This document shows, piece after piece, positions 1 through 9,088 of a stretch of 34,267 bases of DNA. The DNA is from an uncultured Flavobacteriaceae bacterium (GTDB taxonomy: Bacteria; Bacteroidota; Bacteroidia; Flavobacteriales; Flavobacteriaceae). How positions within the stretch are numbered: position 1 is the stretch's first letter; every line of letters starts with the position of its first letter. The notes under the pieces were generated by a model that was not told where the DNA came from, did not search any database, and saw only the letters and a list, made by a program, of their open reading frames with translations. Position numbers and translations under genes: made by a program. Where the stretch lies: positions 1-34,267 of the forward strand of contig CAJIZJ010000039.1 in NCBI GenBank assembly GCA_905181825.1. The letters are read 5' to 3'.

Positions 1-312
1 ATCTATGGGATAGGTAGAAGTAGAGCTAAAGAAATATTAGCAGAAGCAAAAGTTGATGAAAGTACAAAAGTGTCCGATTGGTCCGATGAAGAAATCGGTA
101 ACATTCGTGATGCCGTAGGAACTTTTAAAATTGAAGGAGAACTTCGTTCAGAGATCCAATTAAACATCAAACGTTTAATGGATATCGGTTGCTACAGAGG
201 AATTCGCCACAGAGCGGGTCTTCCATTACGTGGACAACGTACGAAGAACAACTCAAGAACTAGAAAAGGTAGAAGAAAAACAGTTGCTAACAAGAAAAAA
301 GTAACTAAATAA
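1..312 (+). CDS. rpsM: 30S ribosomal protein S13, 5'-truncated by window edge
   Basis: The open frame runs from base 1, starting with residues [13 protein letters not shown], so the true start lies upstream; the GTG at 70 is internal. The 103 visible residues contain the S13 helix-two-turn-helix region, the [16 protein letters not shown] motif and a Lys/Arg-rich C-terminal tail that reaches into the ribosomal head and contacts rRNA and tRNA. Family members are about 125 residues, so roughly 20 are missing. rpsK follows 11 bases later, the standard order of the bacterial alpha operon, which makes the identification secure. Confidence 0.97.
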   Translation: MYGIGRSRAKEILAEAKVDESTKVSDWSDEEIGNIRDAVGTFKIEGELRSEIQLNIKRLMDIGCYRGIRHRAGLPLRGQRTKNNSRTRKGRRKTVANKKKVTK

Positions 313-323
313 TAATTAGTAAT

Positions 324-707
324 ATGGCAAAGTCAAGTACTAAAAAACGTAAAGTTATCGTAGAATCTACGGGAGAAGCACACGTAACTGCTTCTTTTAA
401 TAACATTATCATCTCATTAACCAATAAAAAAGGCGACGTGATCTCATGGTCATCAGCTGGAAAAATGGGTTTTAGAGGTTCTAAAAAGAATACACCTTAT
501 GCAGCTCAGTTAGCAGCAGAAGATGCTTCTGGTCCTGCTAAAGACGCAGGTCTTAAGAAAGTAAAAGTATACGTTAAAGGACCTGGTAATGGTAGAGAGT
601 CAGCAATACGTTCTTTACACAACAGTGGAATTGAGGTTACTGAAATTATTGATGTAACTCCTACTCCTCACAATGGATGTAGACCACCAAAAAGAAGAAG
701 AGTTTAA
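324..707 (+). CDS. rpsK: 30S ribosomal protein S11
   Basis: A 127-residue protein of normal family length. The N-terminus is basic ([10 protein letters not shown]). It is followed by the S11 core with [15 protein letters not shown] and [16 protein letters not shown], and by the conserved C-terminal segment [18 protein letters not shown]. It binds 16S rRNA in the small-subunit platform near the E site. It lies 11 bases after rpsM and 86 bases before rpsD, in an operon with rpoA and rplQ. Confidence 0.98.
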   Translation: MAKSSTKKRKVIVESTGEAHVTASFNNIIISLTNKKGDVISWSSAGKMGFRGSKKNTPYAAQLAAEDASGPAKDAGLKKVKVYVKGPGNGRESAIRSLHNSGIEVTEIIDVTPTPHNGCRPPKRRRV

Positions 708-793
708 TTTTAATAGTATAAACGAGAGATCAACGACTGTCGAAGGATAAGCTTAAGACCTTAATTCACAATCACTCTCAAAAACAAAACGAA

Positions 794-1399
794 ATGGCAA
801 GATATACTGGTCCTAAAACTAAAATCGCCCGTAAGTTCGGCGAAGCAATCTTCGGAGAAGATAAGTCCTTTGAAAAAAGAAACTATCCTCCAGGACAGCA
901 CGGAAATAACAGACGCCGTGGTAAAAAGTCTGAATATGCTATCCAGTTAATGGAAAAGCAAAAAGCTAAGTACACTTATGGTGTATTAGAAAAGCAATTT
1001 AGAAACATGTTTAAAAAAGCAACTGCCTCGCAAGGAATTACGGGTCAAGTTCTTTTGCAATTATGTGAGTCTAGATTAGATAACGTAGTTTTTAGAATGG
1101 GATTATCTCGTTCTAGAAGTGGAGCTAGACAACTAGTTTCTCACAGGCACATTACAGTAAATGGTGGTATTGTAAATATCCCATCTTATTCTTTAAAAGC
1201 TGGTGACGTTGTTGCTGTTAGAGAGAAATCTAAATCATTAGAAACAATTGAATCTGCTTTATCAAACTCATCAGTAGTTTATGAGTGGATCACTTGGAAC
1301 AACGATACAAAATCTGGAACGTATGTTTCTGTTCCTGAGCGTCTTCAGATTCCTGAAAACATCAACGAGCAATTCATCGTAGAACTGTACTCTAAATAA
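794..1399 (+). CDS. rpsD: 30S ribosomal protein S4
   Basis: A 201-residue protein that opens with [17 protein letters not shown], typical of the zinc-free (C-minus) S4 form, with no Cys cluster at the N-terminus. The S4 RNA-binding fold spans about residues 90-155 ([20 protein letters not shown], then [12 protein letters not shown]). S4 nucleates 30S assembly. In other bacteria it also represses its own alpha operon by binding the mRNA leader; the 86-base gap before this gene and the 95-base gap after it are wide for this otherwise tight operon, but I recognise no known S4 leader structure in them. Confidence 0.98.
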   Translation: MARYTGPKTKIARKFGEAIFGEDKSFEKRNYPPGQHGNNRRRGKKSEYAIQLMEKQKAKYTYGVLEKQFRNMFKKATASQGITGQVLLQLCESRLDNVVFRMGLSRSRSGARQLVSHRHITVNGGIVNIPSYSLKAGDVVAVREKSKSLETIESALSNSSVVYEWITWNNDTKSGTYVSVPERLQIPENINEQFIVELYSK

Positions 1400-1494
1400 T
1401 AAATTAATCATATTGGTATTTAGCCAAAGGATTTATTAGTGGTCTTCATACTTATAAATCGCGCAACTAATTAACAATTAAAACGAAGACAATT

Positions 1495-2487
1495 ATGGCA
1501 ATATTAAATTTTCAGAAGCCCGACAAAGTAATTATGATCGACTCTACTGATTTCGAAGGTAAATTCGAATTCAGACCTTTAGAGCCAGGATACGGTTTAA
1601 CAGTTGGAAATGCTTTACGTAGAGTGTTATTATCTTCATTAGAAGGATTTGCAATTACTTCAGTTAAAATGGAAGGGGTTGAACACGAATTTTCTACAAT
1701 TCCTGGAGTTGTTGAAGACGTGACTGAGATCATCCTTAACTTAAAACAAGTTCGTTTTAAGCGACAAATTGAGGAAGTTGATAATGAGTCAGTTTCTATA
1801 TCTATTTCAGGACAAGATAAATTAACTGCTGGAGACTTTCAGAAATTTATTTCTGGATTCCAAGTTTTAAATTCAGATTTAGTAATCTGTAACCTTGATC
1901 CTAAAGTTACCATCAACATGGAATTAACTTTAGAAAAAGGACGTGGATATGTTCCTGCAGAAGAAAATAAAAAATCATCTGCGTCGGTAGGTACAATTTT
2001 TACAGATTCTATTTACACTCCGATTAAAAATGTTAAGTATAGTGTTGAGAATTTTCGTGTAGAACAAAAAACCGATTACGAAAAATTAGTTTTCGAAATT
2101 CAAACAGATGGTTCTATCACACCTCAAGACGCATTGACTCAGGCTGCTAAAATCTTAATTCACCACTTCATGTTATTCTCCGATGAGCGTATCACTTTAG
2201 AAGCAGATGAGATTGCACAAACTGAAACTTATGATGAAGAATCACTTCACATGCGTCAGTTGCTTAAAACTAAATTAATTGACATGGACCTTTCAGTTCG
2301 TGCTCTTAATTGCTTAAAAGCAGCAGAAGTAGATACTCTAGGAGATTTAGTGTCATTTAATAAGAATGACCTAATGAAGTTTAGAAACTTTGGTAAGAAA
2401 TCATTAACTGAGCTTGAAGAGTTAGTCAATGTAAAAGGCCTTAGCTTCGGAATGGACTTAAGTAAATATAAACTAGATAAAGATTAA
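1495..2487 (+). CDS. rpoA: DNA-directed RNA polymerase subunit alpha
   Basis: A 330-residue protein of normal length. The N-terminal assembly domain (about residues 1-235) carries [20 protein letters not shown] and the motif [15 protein letters not shown] linker follows, then the C-terminal helix-hairpin-helix domain (about 260-325), which contacts promoter UP elements and activators ([20 protein letters not shown] and [13 protein letters not shown]). The alpha dimer nucleates assembly of beta and beta-prime. The gene lies between rpsD and rplQ, the near-universal arrangement. Confidence 0.98.
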   Translation: MAILNFQKPDKVIMIDSTDFEGKFEFRPLEPGYGLTVGNALRRVLLSSLEGFAITSVKMEGVEHEFSTIPGVVEDVTEIILNLKQVRFKRQIEEVDNESVSISISGQDKLTAGDFQKFISGFQVLNSDLVICNLDPKVTINMELTLEKGRGYVPAEENKKSSASVGTIFTDSIYTPIKNVKYSVENFRVEQKTDYEKLVFEIQTDGSITPQDALTQAAKILIHHFMLFSDERITLEADEIAQTETYDEESLHMRQLLKTKLIDMDLSVRALNCLKAAEVDTLGDLVSFNKNDLMKFRNFGKKSLTELEELVNVKGLSFGMDLSKYKLDKD

Positions 2488-2548
2488 TTACTTTATAATT
2501 TGCGCCTCTTAAATGAGTTGATGCAAGATAGAGTTAAAATAAAATGTC

Positions 2549-3025
2549 ATGAGACACGGAAAAAAAATAAACCATTTAGGTAGAAAAACTGCGCATAGAA
2601 AGTCAATGTTAGCAAACATGGCCTGTTCTTTAATTGAACACAAGCGTATTAATACCACCGTTGCCAAAGCCAAGGCTTTAAAGCAATTTGTTGAGCCTTT
2701 AATTACTAAAGCCAAAGATGACACAACGCATCACAGACGTTTAGTCTTTGCTCGTTTGAGACAAAAGGAAACTATCACTGAATTATTCGGGGCTGTAGCA
2801 ACTAAAATAGCAGATCGTCCAGGTGGTTACACCAGAATCATTAAGCTAGGTAATCGTCTTGGAGATAATGCGGATATGGCTATGATTGAATTAGTAGATT
2901 TCAATGAAATTTACAATGCCGATAAGCAACCTAAGAAAAAGACAACGCGTAGAAGCCGTAAAGGTGGTGCTGCGAAACCAGTTACTGCTGCGGTAGAAGC
3001 AACATCAACTGAAGAAGAAGAATAA
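2549..3025 (+). CDS. rplQ: 50S ribosomal protein L17 with acidic/Ala-rich C-terminal extension
   Basis: The N-terminus [20 protein letters not shown] is diagnostic of L17, which lines the 50S exit-tunnel surface. The L17 core occupies about residues 1-120. A tail of about 35 residues follows, first basic ([12 protein letters not shown]) and then Ala/Glu-rich, ending EEEE, so the protein (158 aa) is longer than the 120-130 of many L17s. The ATG at 2549 gives the canonical N-terminus. An upstream ATG at 2544 reads only ATG-TCA-TGA and its stop overlaps the rplQ start. This is the last gene of the operon; a terminator follows at 3051. Confidence 0.97.
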   Translation: MRHGKKINHLGRKTAHRKSMLANMACSLIEHKRINTTVAKAKALKQFVEPLITKAKDDTTHHRRLVFARLRQKETITELFGAVATKIADRPGGYTRIIKLGNRLGDNADMAMIELVDFNEIYNADKQPKKKTTRRSRKGGAAKPVTAAVEATSTEEEE

Positions 3026-3050
3026 AATGTTAATAAGCATTTGAAATTTT

Positions 3051-3083
3051 AAGGATAAACTTTTTTAGTTTATCCTTTTTTTT
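3051..3083 (+). terminator. Rho-independent terminator of the ribosomal/rpoA operon
   Basis: There is a perfect 11-bp stem: left arm 3051-3061 (AAGGATAAACT), 5-base T loop 3062-3066, right arm 3067-3077 (AGTTTATCCTT). An uninterrupted T tract ends at 3083. It begins 25 bases after the rplQ stop. Confidence 0.92.
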
Positions 3084-3121
3084 GTGCAATTTTGTAAAAC
3101 CTTTACAAGAAGTCAATTATA

Positions 3122-4219
3122 ATGAAATACAAAACACGAAAGAAAGCTATTCTGCTTTTAGCAGATGGCACCATTTTTTATGGCAAAGCAATTGGAAATG
3201 AAGGAACTGCCTTTGGAGAGGTTTGTTTTAATACGGGAATGACTGGGTACCAAGAGATTTTTACTGACCCCTCTTATTTTGGTCAGCTTATGGTAACCAC
3301 TAATCCACATATAGGAAACTATGGAGTTAATGTTAATGAAATGGAATCCGGCTCTATTAAAATCGCTGGCCTTATTTGTAAAAACTTCAGTTATAATTAC
3401 TCACGTGTGGACGCTGAAGGATCTTTAGAGGAGTTTTTTAATACACATAATTTATTTGCAATTTCCGACGTAGATACCAGAGCATTGGTGAGTTATATTC
3501 GAGATCATGGAGCAATGAACGCTGTTATATCAACAGATGTTGATGATATAGATAGTCTTAAAAAACAGCTTTCTGAAATACCTCAAATGGAAGGTCTTGA
3601 ACTGGCTTCTAAAGTGTCAACCAAAGAACCTTACTATTACGGCGACGAAAATGCGCGCTTTAAAATAGCAGCCTTAGATATTGGAGTTAAAGAAAACATA
3701 CTTAGAAATTTCGCTAAAAGGGATGCCTACATAAAGGTGTTTCCATATAATTCAACCTTTGAAGAATTAAGTGCATGGAATCCTGATGGGTATTTCTTAT
3801 CCAATGGACCAGGAGATCCTGAGCCATTAATAGAAGCCCAATCGTTAGCTAAAACTATCATTGAAAAAAACTTACCTCTTTTTGGAATCTGTTTAGGTCA
3901 TCAAGTTATTGCTTTAGCCAATGGCGTGTCTACTTATAAAATGCACAATGGACACAGAGGCATTAATCATCCTGTAAAAAACCTTGTAACTGGTAAAGGA
4001 GAAATTACCTCCCAAAATCACGGATTTGCGGTCAATAGAGAAGAAGCGGAAGCTCATACAGATTTAGAAATCACTCATTTGCACTTAAATGATGCTACAG
4101 TAGCAGGGATTGCAATGAAATCTAAAAATTGTTTCTCAGTGCAGTACCATCCTGAAGCAAGTCCAGGCCCACACGATTCCTCATACTTGTTTGATCAATT
4201 CATTGAGAGCTTAAAATAA
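3122..4219 (+). CDS. carA: Carbamoyl-phosphate synthase small (glutaminase) subunit
   Basis: CarA hydrolyses glutamine and channels ammonia to CarB for carbamoyl phosphate, the shared precursor of arginine and pyrimidines. The 365 residues match the family. An N-terminal CPSase_sm domain (about 8-135, with GMTGYQEIFTDPSY) is followed by a class I glutamine amidotransferase domain (about 180-360). The catalytic triad is visible: nucleophile C257 in LFGICLGHQ, H343 and E345 in QYHPEASPGP. carB is not adjacent, so the two subunits are encoded at separate loci, at least within this window. The gene is flanked by the ribosomal-operon terminator and a gap before eno, so it is probably transcribed alone. 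Confidence 0.96.
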   Translation: MKYKTRKKAILLLADGTIFYGKAIGNEGTAFGEVCFNTGMTGYQEIFTDPSYFGQLMVTTNPHIGNYGVNVNEMESGSIKIAGLICKNFSYNYSRVDAEGSLEEFFNTHNLFAISDVDTRALVSYIRDHGAMNAVISTDVDDIDSLKKQLSEIPQMEGLELASKVSTKEPYYYGDENARFKIAALDIGVKENILRNFAKRDAYIKVFPYNSTFEELSAWNPDGYFLSNGPGDPEPLIEAQSLAKTIIEKNLPLFGICLGHQVIALANGVSTYKMHNGHRGINHPVKNLVTGKGEITSQNHGFAVNREEAEAHTDLEITHLHLNDATVAGIAMKSKNCFSVQYHPEASPGPHDSSYLFDQFIESLK

Positions 4220-4227
4220 TCAATTTT

Positions 4228-4264
4228 AAAAAGGCAACATTTAATTAAATTATCCCCTTTTTTT
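4228..4264 (+). terminator. Possible weak terminator after carA
   Basis: AAAAAGG (4228-4234) could pair with CCTTTTT (from about 4256) across a long AT-rich loop that itself contains the palindrome ATTTAATTAAAT. A run of seven T follows the C cluster (4258-4264). The long loop makes this weak. Confidence 0.35.
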
Positions 4265-4294
4265 ATCACTACAACGTTTTAGCTAATAATTACT

Positions 4295-4315
4295 ATTATT
4301 CTACTTTAGAATAAT
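4295..4315. repeat. Perfect 9-bp inverted repeat upstream of eno
   Basis: ATTATTCTA (4295-4303), a 3-base spacer CTT, and TAGAATAAT (4307-4315) form a perfect palindrome. It ends about 20 bases upstream of the eno -7 element at 4336, so its right arm falls near where the -33 element would lie. It could be an operator or an AT-rich hairpin. The TTTT after it is too short to make it a strong terminator. Confidence 0.5.
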
Positions 4316-4335
4316 TTTAAAAAATTTCAATTTCG

Positions 4336-4343
4336 TAAATTTG
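4336..4343 (+). promoter_or_regulatory. eno promoter, -7 element TAAATTTG
   Basis: This is an exact match to the Bacteroidota -7 consensus TAnnTTTG, placed 29 bases before the eno ATG and giving a short A-rich leader. No clear TTG -33 element was found at the usual spacing. Confidence 0.6.
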
Positions 4344-4357
4344 TAAACTATAAATAA

Positions 4358-5665
<1,308 letters not shown>

Positions 5666-5683
5666 CAATATTTAGTTTATTTT

Positions 5684-5718
5684 AAAAAAAGACACCTTAT
5701 TTAAGGTGTCTTTTTTTT
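5684..5718 (+). terminator. Rho-independent terminator after eno
   Basis: The stem is GACACCTT (5691-5698) with AAGGTGTC (5703-5710) and a 4-base loop. It is flanked by seven A (5684-5690) and eight T (5711-5718), so it could work on either strand. It begins 18 bases after the eno stop. Confidence 0.92.
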
Positions 5719-5831
5719 ATAAATGATTTTAGCCCTGTATCTTTTTTTTGAGGTTTGTTTTAATCTTATTAAAAACAATTACACACTTGGAGATTCTCTG
5801 ATAGCCTTTCGAATAAAACATTTATTTTTTG

Positions 5832-5839
5832 TAAATTTG
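5832..5839 (+). promoter_or_regulatory. gltA promoter, -7 element TAAATTTG
   Basis: This is an exact TAnnTTTG match 23 bases before the gltA start and identical to the eno element. No convincing -33 TTG was seen at standard spacing. A leader of about 17 bases is expected. Confidence 0.6.
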
Positions 5840-5862
5840 CAAGACATTAAAATATTACCAAA

Positions 5863-7164
5863 ATGTCAGATAAAGCAATTTTAGAAATAAACGGTCAAAA
5901 ATACGAATTCCCAACTTTGATAGGGTCTGAAAATGAAATCGCCATTGATATCAGTACGTTGAGAGCAGCTACTGGTGGCGTGACCACAATAGATCCAGGT
6001 TTTAAAAACACAGGATCTTGTACAAGTGAGATTACATTTTTAGATGGAGAAAAAGGAATCCTTAGATACAGAGGGTACTCTATTGAGGAATTAGCAGATA
6101 AAGCTGATTTTCTTGAAGTTGCCTTTTTATTGATTTTCGGAGAATTACCTTCCAAAGAAGAGTTGGCTAAGTTCCATTCAGACATAAAATCAGAATCCAT
6201 TGTTGATGACGATATCCGTAAAATATTAGATGCATTTCCGAAATCTGCTCATCCAATGGGTGTGTTGTCTTCACTGACAAGTGCGCTTACCGCTTTTAAT
6301 CCGTCCAATGATCAAATTAATAATATCGATTACGAAAGAAGTAAGACGGCTTTATACAAAAACATAGTTAAAGTTTTAGGAAAGATTCCAGTACTAGTTG
6401 CATGGACCTTGCGTAAAAAACAAGGCTTGCCTCTTGATTACGGCGATAATTCTTTGGGCTACGTGGAAAACATCCTAAAAATGATGTTTAACAAACCTAA
6501 TGAACCGTACCTTCAAAATAAAATAATTGTCAATGCCTTAAATAAATTACTTATTCTGCATGCTGATCATGAGCAAAACTGTTCTACTTCTACAGTTCGT
6601 ATCGTTGGATCGTCTCATGCGGGTTTATTTGCTTCTATCTCTGCGGGTATATCCGCATTGTGGGGCCCTCTTCACGGAGGTGCGAATCAAGCGGTTTTGG
6701 AAATGTTAGAAGCGATTAAAGCTGATGGTGGTGACACTAAAAAATATATGGCCAAAGCAAAGGATAAAAGTGATGCTTTTCGCTTGATGGGCTTTGGACA
6801 TAGAGTCTATAAGAATTTTGACCCACGGGCCAAAATCATAAAAATAGCTGCAGATGAAGTTCTTAAAGACTTAGGAGTTGAAGACCCTATTCTAGACATT
6901 GCAAAGGCGCTTGAAAAAGAAGCCTTAACAGATTCTTATTTTGTAGACAGAAAACTGTATCCCAATGTCGATTTTTATTCTGGTATTATATATCGAGCCA
7001 TGGGAATCCCTGTAGAAATGTTCACTGTAATGTTTGCTTTAGGGCGTCTTCCAGGTTGGATAGGTCAATGGAAAGAAATGCGTTTCCGTAATGAACCTAT
7101 AGGGCGTCCGCGTCAAATTTATACAGGAAGTACTCAACGCTCCTTCAAATCCGTGTCTAAATAA
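5863..7164 (+). CDS. gltA: Citrate synthase (type II-like)
   Basis: Citrate synthase condenses oxaloacetate with acetyl-CoA at the entry of the TCA cycle. The 433-residue length and the N-terminal beta-rich extension (about 1-60, with ILEINGQKYEFP) resemble the hexameric, NADH-sensitive bacterial type; NADH control is inferred only. The active site is visible: H236 in HADHEQN, H271 in PLHGGANQAV, H313 in FGHRVYKN and D370 in PNVDFYSG, plus arginines in the C-terminal GRPRQIYTG. It follows its own promoter. The next gene starts 23 bases downstream with no terminator between, so the two guanidino-enzyme genes may be co-transcribed. Confidence 0.96.
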   Translation: MSDKAILEINGQKYEFPTLIGSENEIAIDISTLRAATGGVTTIDPGFKNTGSCTSEITFLDGEKGILRYRGYSIEELADKADFLEVAFLLIFGELPSKEELAKFHSDIKSESIVDDDIRKILDAFPKSAHPMGVLSSLTSALTAFNPSNDQINNIDYERSKTALYKNIVKVLGKIPVLVAWTLRKKQGLPLDYGDNSLGYVENILKMMFNKPNEPYLQNKIIVNALNKLLILHADHEQNCSTSTVRIVGSSHAGLFASISAGISALWGPLHGGANQAVLEMLEAIKADGGDTKKYMAKAKDKSDAFRLMGFGHRVYKNFDPRAKIIKIAADEVLKDLGVEDPILDIAKALEKEALTDSYFVDRKLYPNVDFYSGIIYRAMGIPVEMFTVMFALGRLPGWIGQWKEMRFRNEPIGRPRQIYTGSTQRSFKSVSK

Positions 7165-7187
7165 AGTCCTTTACCAGGCAATATGTT

Positions 7188-8102
7188 ATGCTACAACTTC
7201 TCGTTAAAAATGAGTTTACCCGTTTGAGGTCTGTTCTTTTTGGGACTGCTAAGAGCAACGGACCAGTTCCTTTAACCGAAGACTGTTACGATCCAAATAG
7301 TTTACGCCATGTGATTTCAGGTACTTATCCAACCGAAGTTGATATGAGTATAGAAATGGCGGCTGTTTTAGCAGTATTTGACAAATATAATGTTCAAGTA
7401 TTCCAGCCTACAGTTATCGATAATTATAATCAAATATTTGCCAGAGATATAGCTTTTGTTATTGAGGATAAGCTCATTAAATCAAACATCCTTCCCGATA
7501 GAGATCAAGAAATACATGCTTTAGAAACTCTTTTTAAACAAATCAGTCCAGAAAATAACATTACACTTCCTGAAGACTGTCATATTGAAGGCGGTGACGT
7601 TATACTTTATGATGATTATATTTTTATAGGGGTTTATTTGGGTGCGGATTATTCAGACTATATAACTGCTAGAACTAACATTAATTCTGCAAAAGCAATT
7701 CAGGATTTATTTCCACACAAAAAGGTCAAAACGTTTGAGCTTCGAAAATCAAATATAGATCCACTTGAAAATGCGCTGCATTTAGACTGTTGCTTTCAAC
7801 CTCTTGGTCGTGGTAAAGCCTTAATTCATGAAAATGGGTTTTTAGAATCAAGTGATTATGAGTGGCTGGTTGACTTTTTTGGCAAGGACAATCTGTTTGA
7901 AACAACTAAAGAAGAAATGCAAAAAATGAATTGTAATGTGTTTTCTATTTCCGATTCCATTGTGATTTCCGAACAAAACTTTACAAGGCTAAACTCCTGG
8001 CTTGTTGCTCAGGGCTTTACAGTAGAAAAAGTACCCTATTCTGAGATATCTAAACAAGGGGGATTACTCCGTTGCTCCACCCTTCCATTAATCCGCGATT
8101 AA
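7188..8102 (+). CDS. Dimethylarginine dimethylaminohydrolase / amidinotransferase family enzyme
   Basis: A 304-residue enzyme of the guanidino-group-modifying superfamily (arginine deiminase, DDAH and amidinotransferase fold, five-fold pseudo-symmetric alpha/beta propeller). Catalytic elements appear in family order: D87 in IFARDIAF, E134-G-G-D137 in CHIEGGDVI, H198-L-D200 in ALHLDCCFQPLG, and nucleophile C296 in GLLRCSTLPL. Such enzymes attack the guanidinium carbon through the Cys and release ammonia, an amine or transfer the amidino group. The substrate (arginine, methylarginine, other) cannot be read from sequence. It is one base from ctlX, a second member of the same superfamily, and upstream of argS. 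No signal peptide, so cytoplasmic. Confidence 0.85.
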   Translation: MLQLLVKNEFTRLRSVLFGTAKSNGPVPLTEDCYDPNSLRHVISGTYPTEVDMSIEMAAVLAVFDKYNVQVFQPTVIDNYNQIFARDIAFVIEDKLIKSNILPDRDQEIHALETLFKQISPENNITLPEDCHIEGGDVILYDDYIFIGVYLGADYSDYITARTNINSAKAIQDLFPHKKVKTFELRKSNIDPLENALHLDCCFQPLGRGKALIHENGFLESSDYEWLVDFFGKDNLFETTKEEMQKMNCNVFSISDSIVISEQNFTRLNSWLVAQGFTVEKVPYSEISKQGGLLRCSTLPLIRD

Positions 8103-8103
8103 A

Positions 8104-9048
8104 ATGTCACAAATCACCAATACTGTTTTAATGATTCGTCCTGCTCAATTTCGAATGAACGAACAAACATCAGTTAATAATTATTACCAAAAAGACCTAG
8201 AAAATGCACTTCCCGAAGCAGTTAATAAAATGGCTGTTAAGGAGTTTGACGCTATGGTCAAAAAACTCAAAAAAGCTGGAATCAAGGTTATTGTTGTTAA
8301 GGACACCAAAGAGTTTGATACCCCGGACTCCATATTTCCTAATAATTGGATTTCATTTCACGCTAATGGAACAATTGGATTGTATCCTATGTTTGCGGAA
8401 AATAGACGTCTGGAGCGTAAGGAGTCTGTTTTAGAAGCAGTGGAAGCTGAAGGCTTTATTGTGAAAAACGTAGTTGATTACACAGCCGCAGAAACAGATA
8501 GTCTTTTTCTTGAAGGTACAGGAAGTATTTTATTAGATCGTGTAAATAACAAGGCTTATTGTGCTATATCAGATCGAGCTGATGAAGAACTCTTTATTGA
8601 ATTCTGTGAAGATTTTGAATACACTCCAGTGGTGTTCTCAGCCTATCAAACAGTCAATGATAAGCGCAAAAAGATATATCATACCAATGTCATGATGAGC
8701 ATTGGAGATAAATTTGCAGTGTTGTGTCCGGCTAGTATTGATGACAAAAAGGAACGTAAAAGCCTGATTAAACACCTTCAAGACGATGGGAAAAAAGTAA
8801 TTGAAATCTCGGAAGATCAAGTAAACAGCTTTGTAGGCAATATGCTACAGCTTAAGGGTTCTGATGACACTAGCTACTTAGCGATGAGTGAGTCAGCTTT
8901 AAATTCATTACGACCTGCACAAGTTCAGCTTATAGAATCCTATGCAACAATTATCTCTAGTCCTTTAGACACTATTGAGTCTTGTGGGGGTGGGAGTGCG
9001 CGTTGCATGATGGCTGAAGTCTTTTTACCTCAAACGGTATCAAAATAG
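8104..9048 (+). CDS. ctlX: CtlX-type amidinotransferase-fold hydrolase
   Basis: A 314-residue protein recognisable as the family annotated in databases as citrulline utilization hydrolase CtlX, part of the same guanidino-modifying fold as its neighbour but of a different branch. Landmarks are MIRPAQFRMNEQT at 10-22, the FPNNWISFH motif at 78-86, LEGTGS at 136-141, the catalytic His in YHTNVMMS (H193) and the nucleophilic Cys near the C-terminus in GGGSARCMMAEVF (C301). The proposed role is hydrolysis of citrulline or a related ureido/guanidino compound; I cannot confirm the biochemistry. It starts one base after the preceding stop, so the two are probably co-expressed and possibly act in one pathway. 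No signal peptide. Confidence 0.82.
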   Translation: MSQITNTVLMIRPAQFRMNEQTSVNNYYQKDLENALPEAVNKMAVKEFDAMVKKLKKAGIKVIVVKDTKEFDTPDSIFPNNWISFHANGTIGLYPMFAENRRLERKESVLEAVEAEGFIVKNVVDYTAAETDSLFLEGTGSILLDRVNNKAYCAISDRADEELFIEFCEDFEYTPVVFSAYQTVNDKRKKIYHTNVMMSIGDKFAVLCPASIDDKKERKSLIKHLQDDGKKVIEISEDQVNSFVGNMLQLKGSDDTSYLAMSESALNSLRPAQVQLIESYATIISSPLDTIESCGGGSARCMMAEVFLPQTVSK

Positions 9049-9062
9049 GATTAAAAAAAATG

Positions 9063-9070
9063 TATCTTTG
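9063..9070 (+). promoter_or_regulatory. argS promoter, -7 element TATCTTTG
   Basis: This is an exact TAnnTTTG match just after the ctlX stop, 19 bases before the ATG at 9089. Its last three bases are the TTG that would otherwise extend the argS frame by seven codons. If this is the promoter, that TTG cannot be the start, which supports the ATG at 9089. No good -33 TTG was found. Confidence 0.55.
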
Positions 9071-9088
9071 AAATTGAAATTCAATATA

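Noticed and set aside
3087-3094. CAATTTTG as a carA -7 promoter element
   Set aside because: It differs from TAnnTTTG at the first base and has no -33 partner; it lies only three bases past the operon terminator. Too weak to list.
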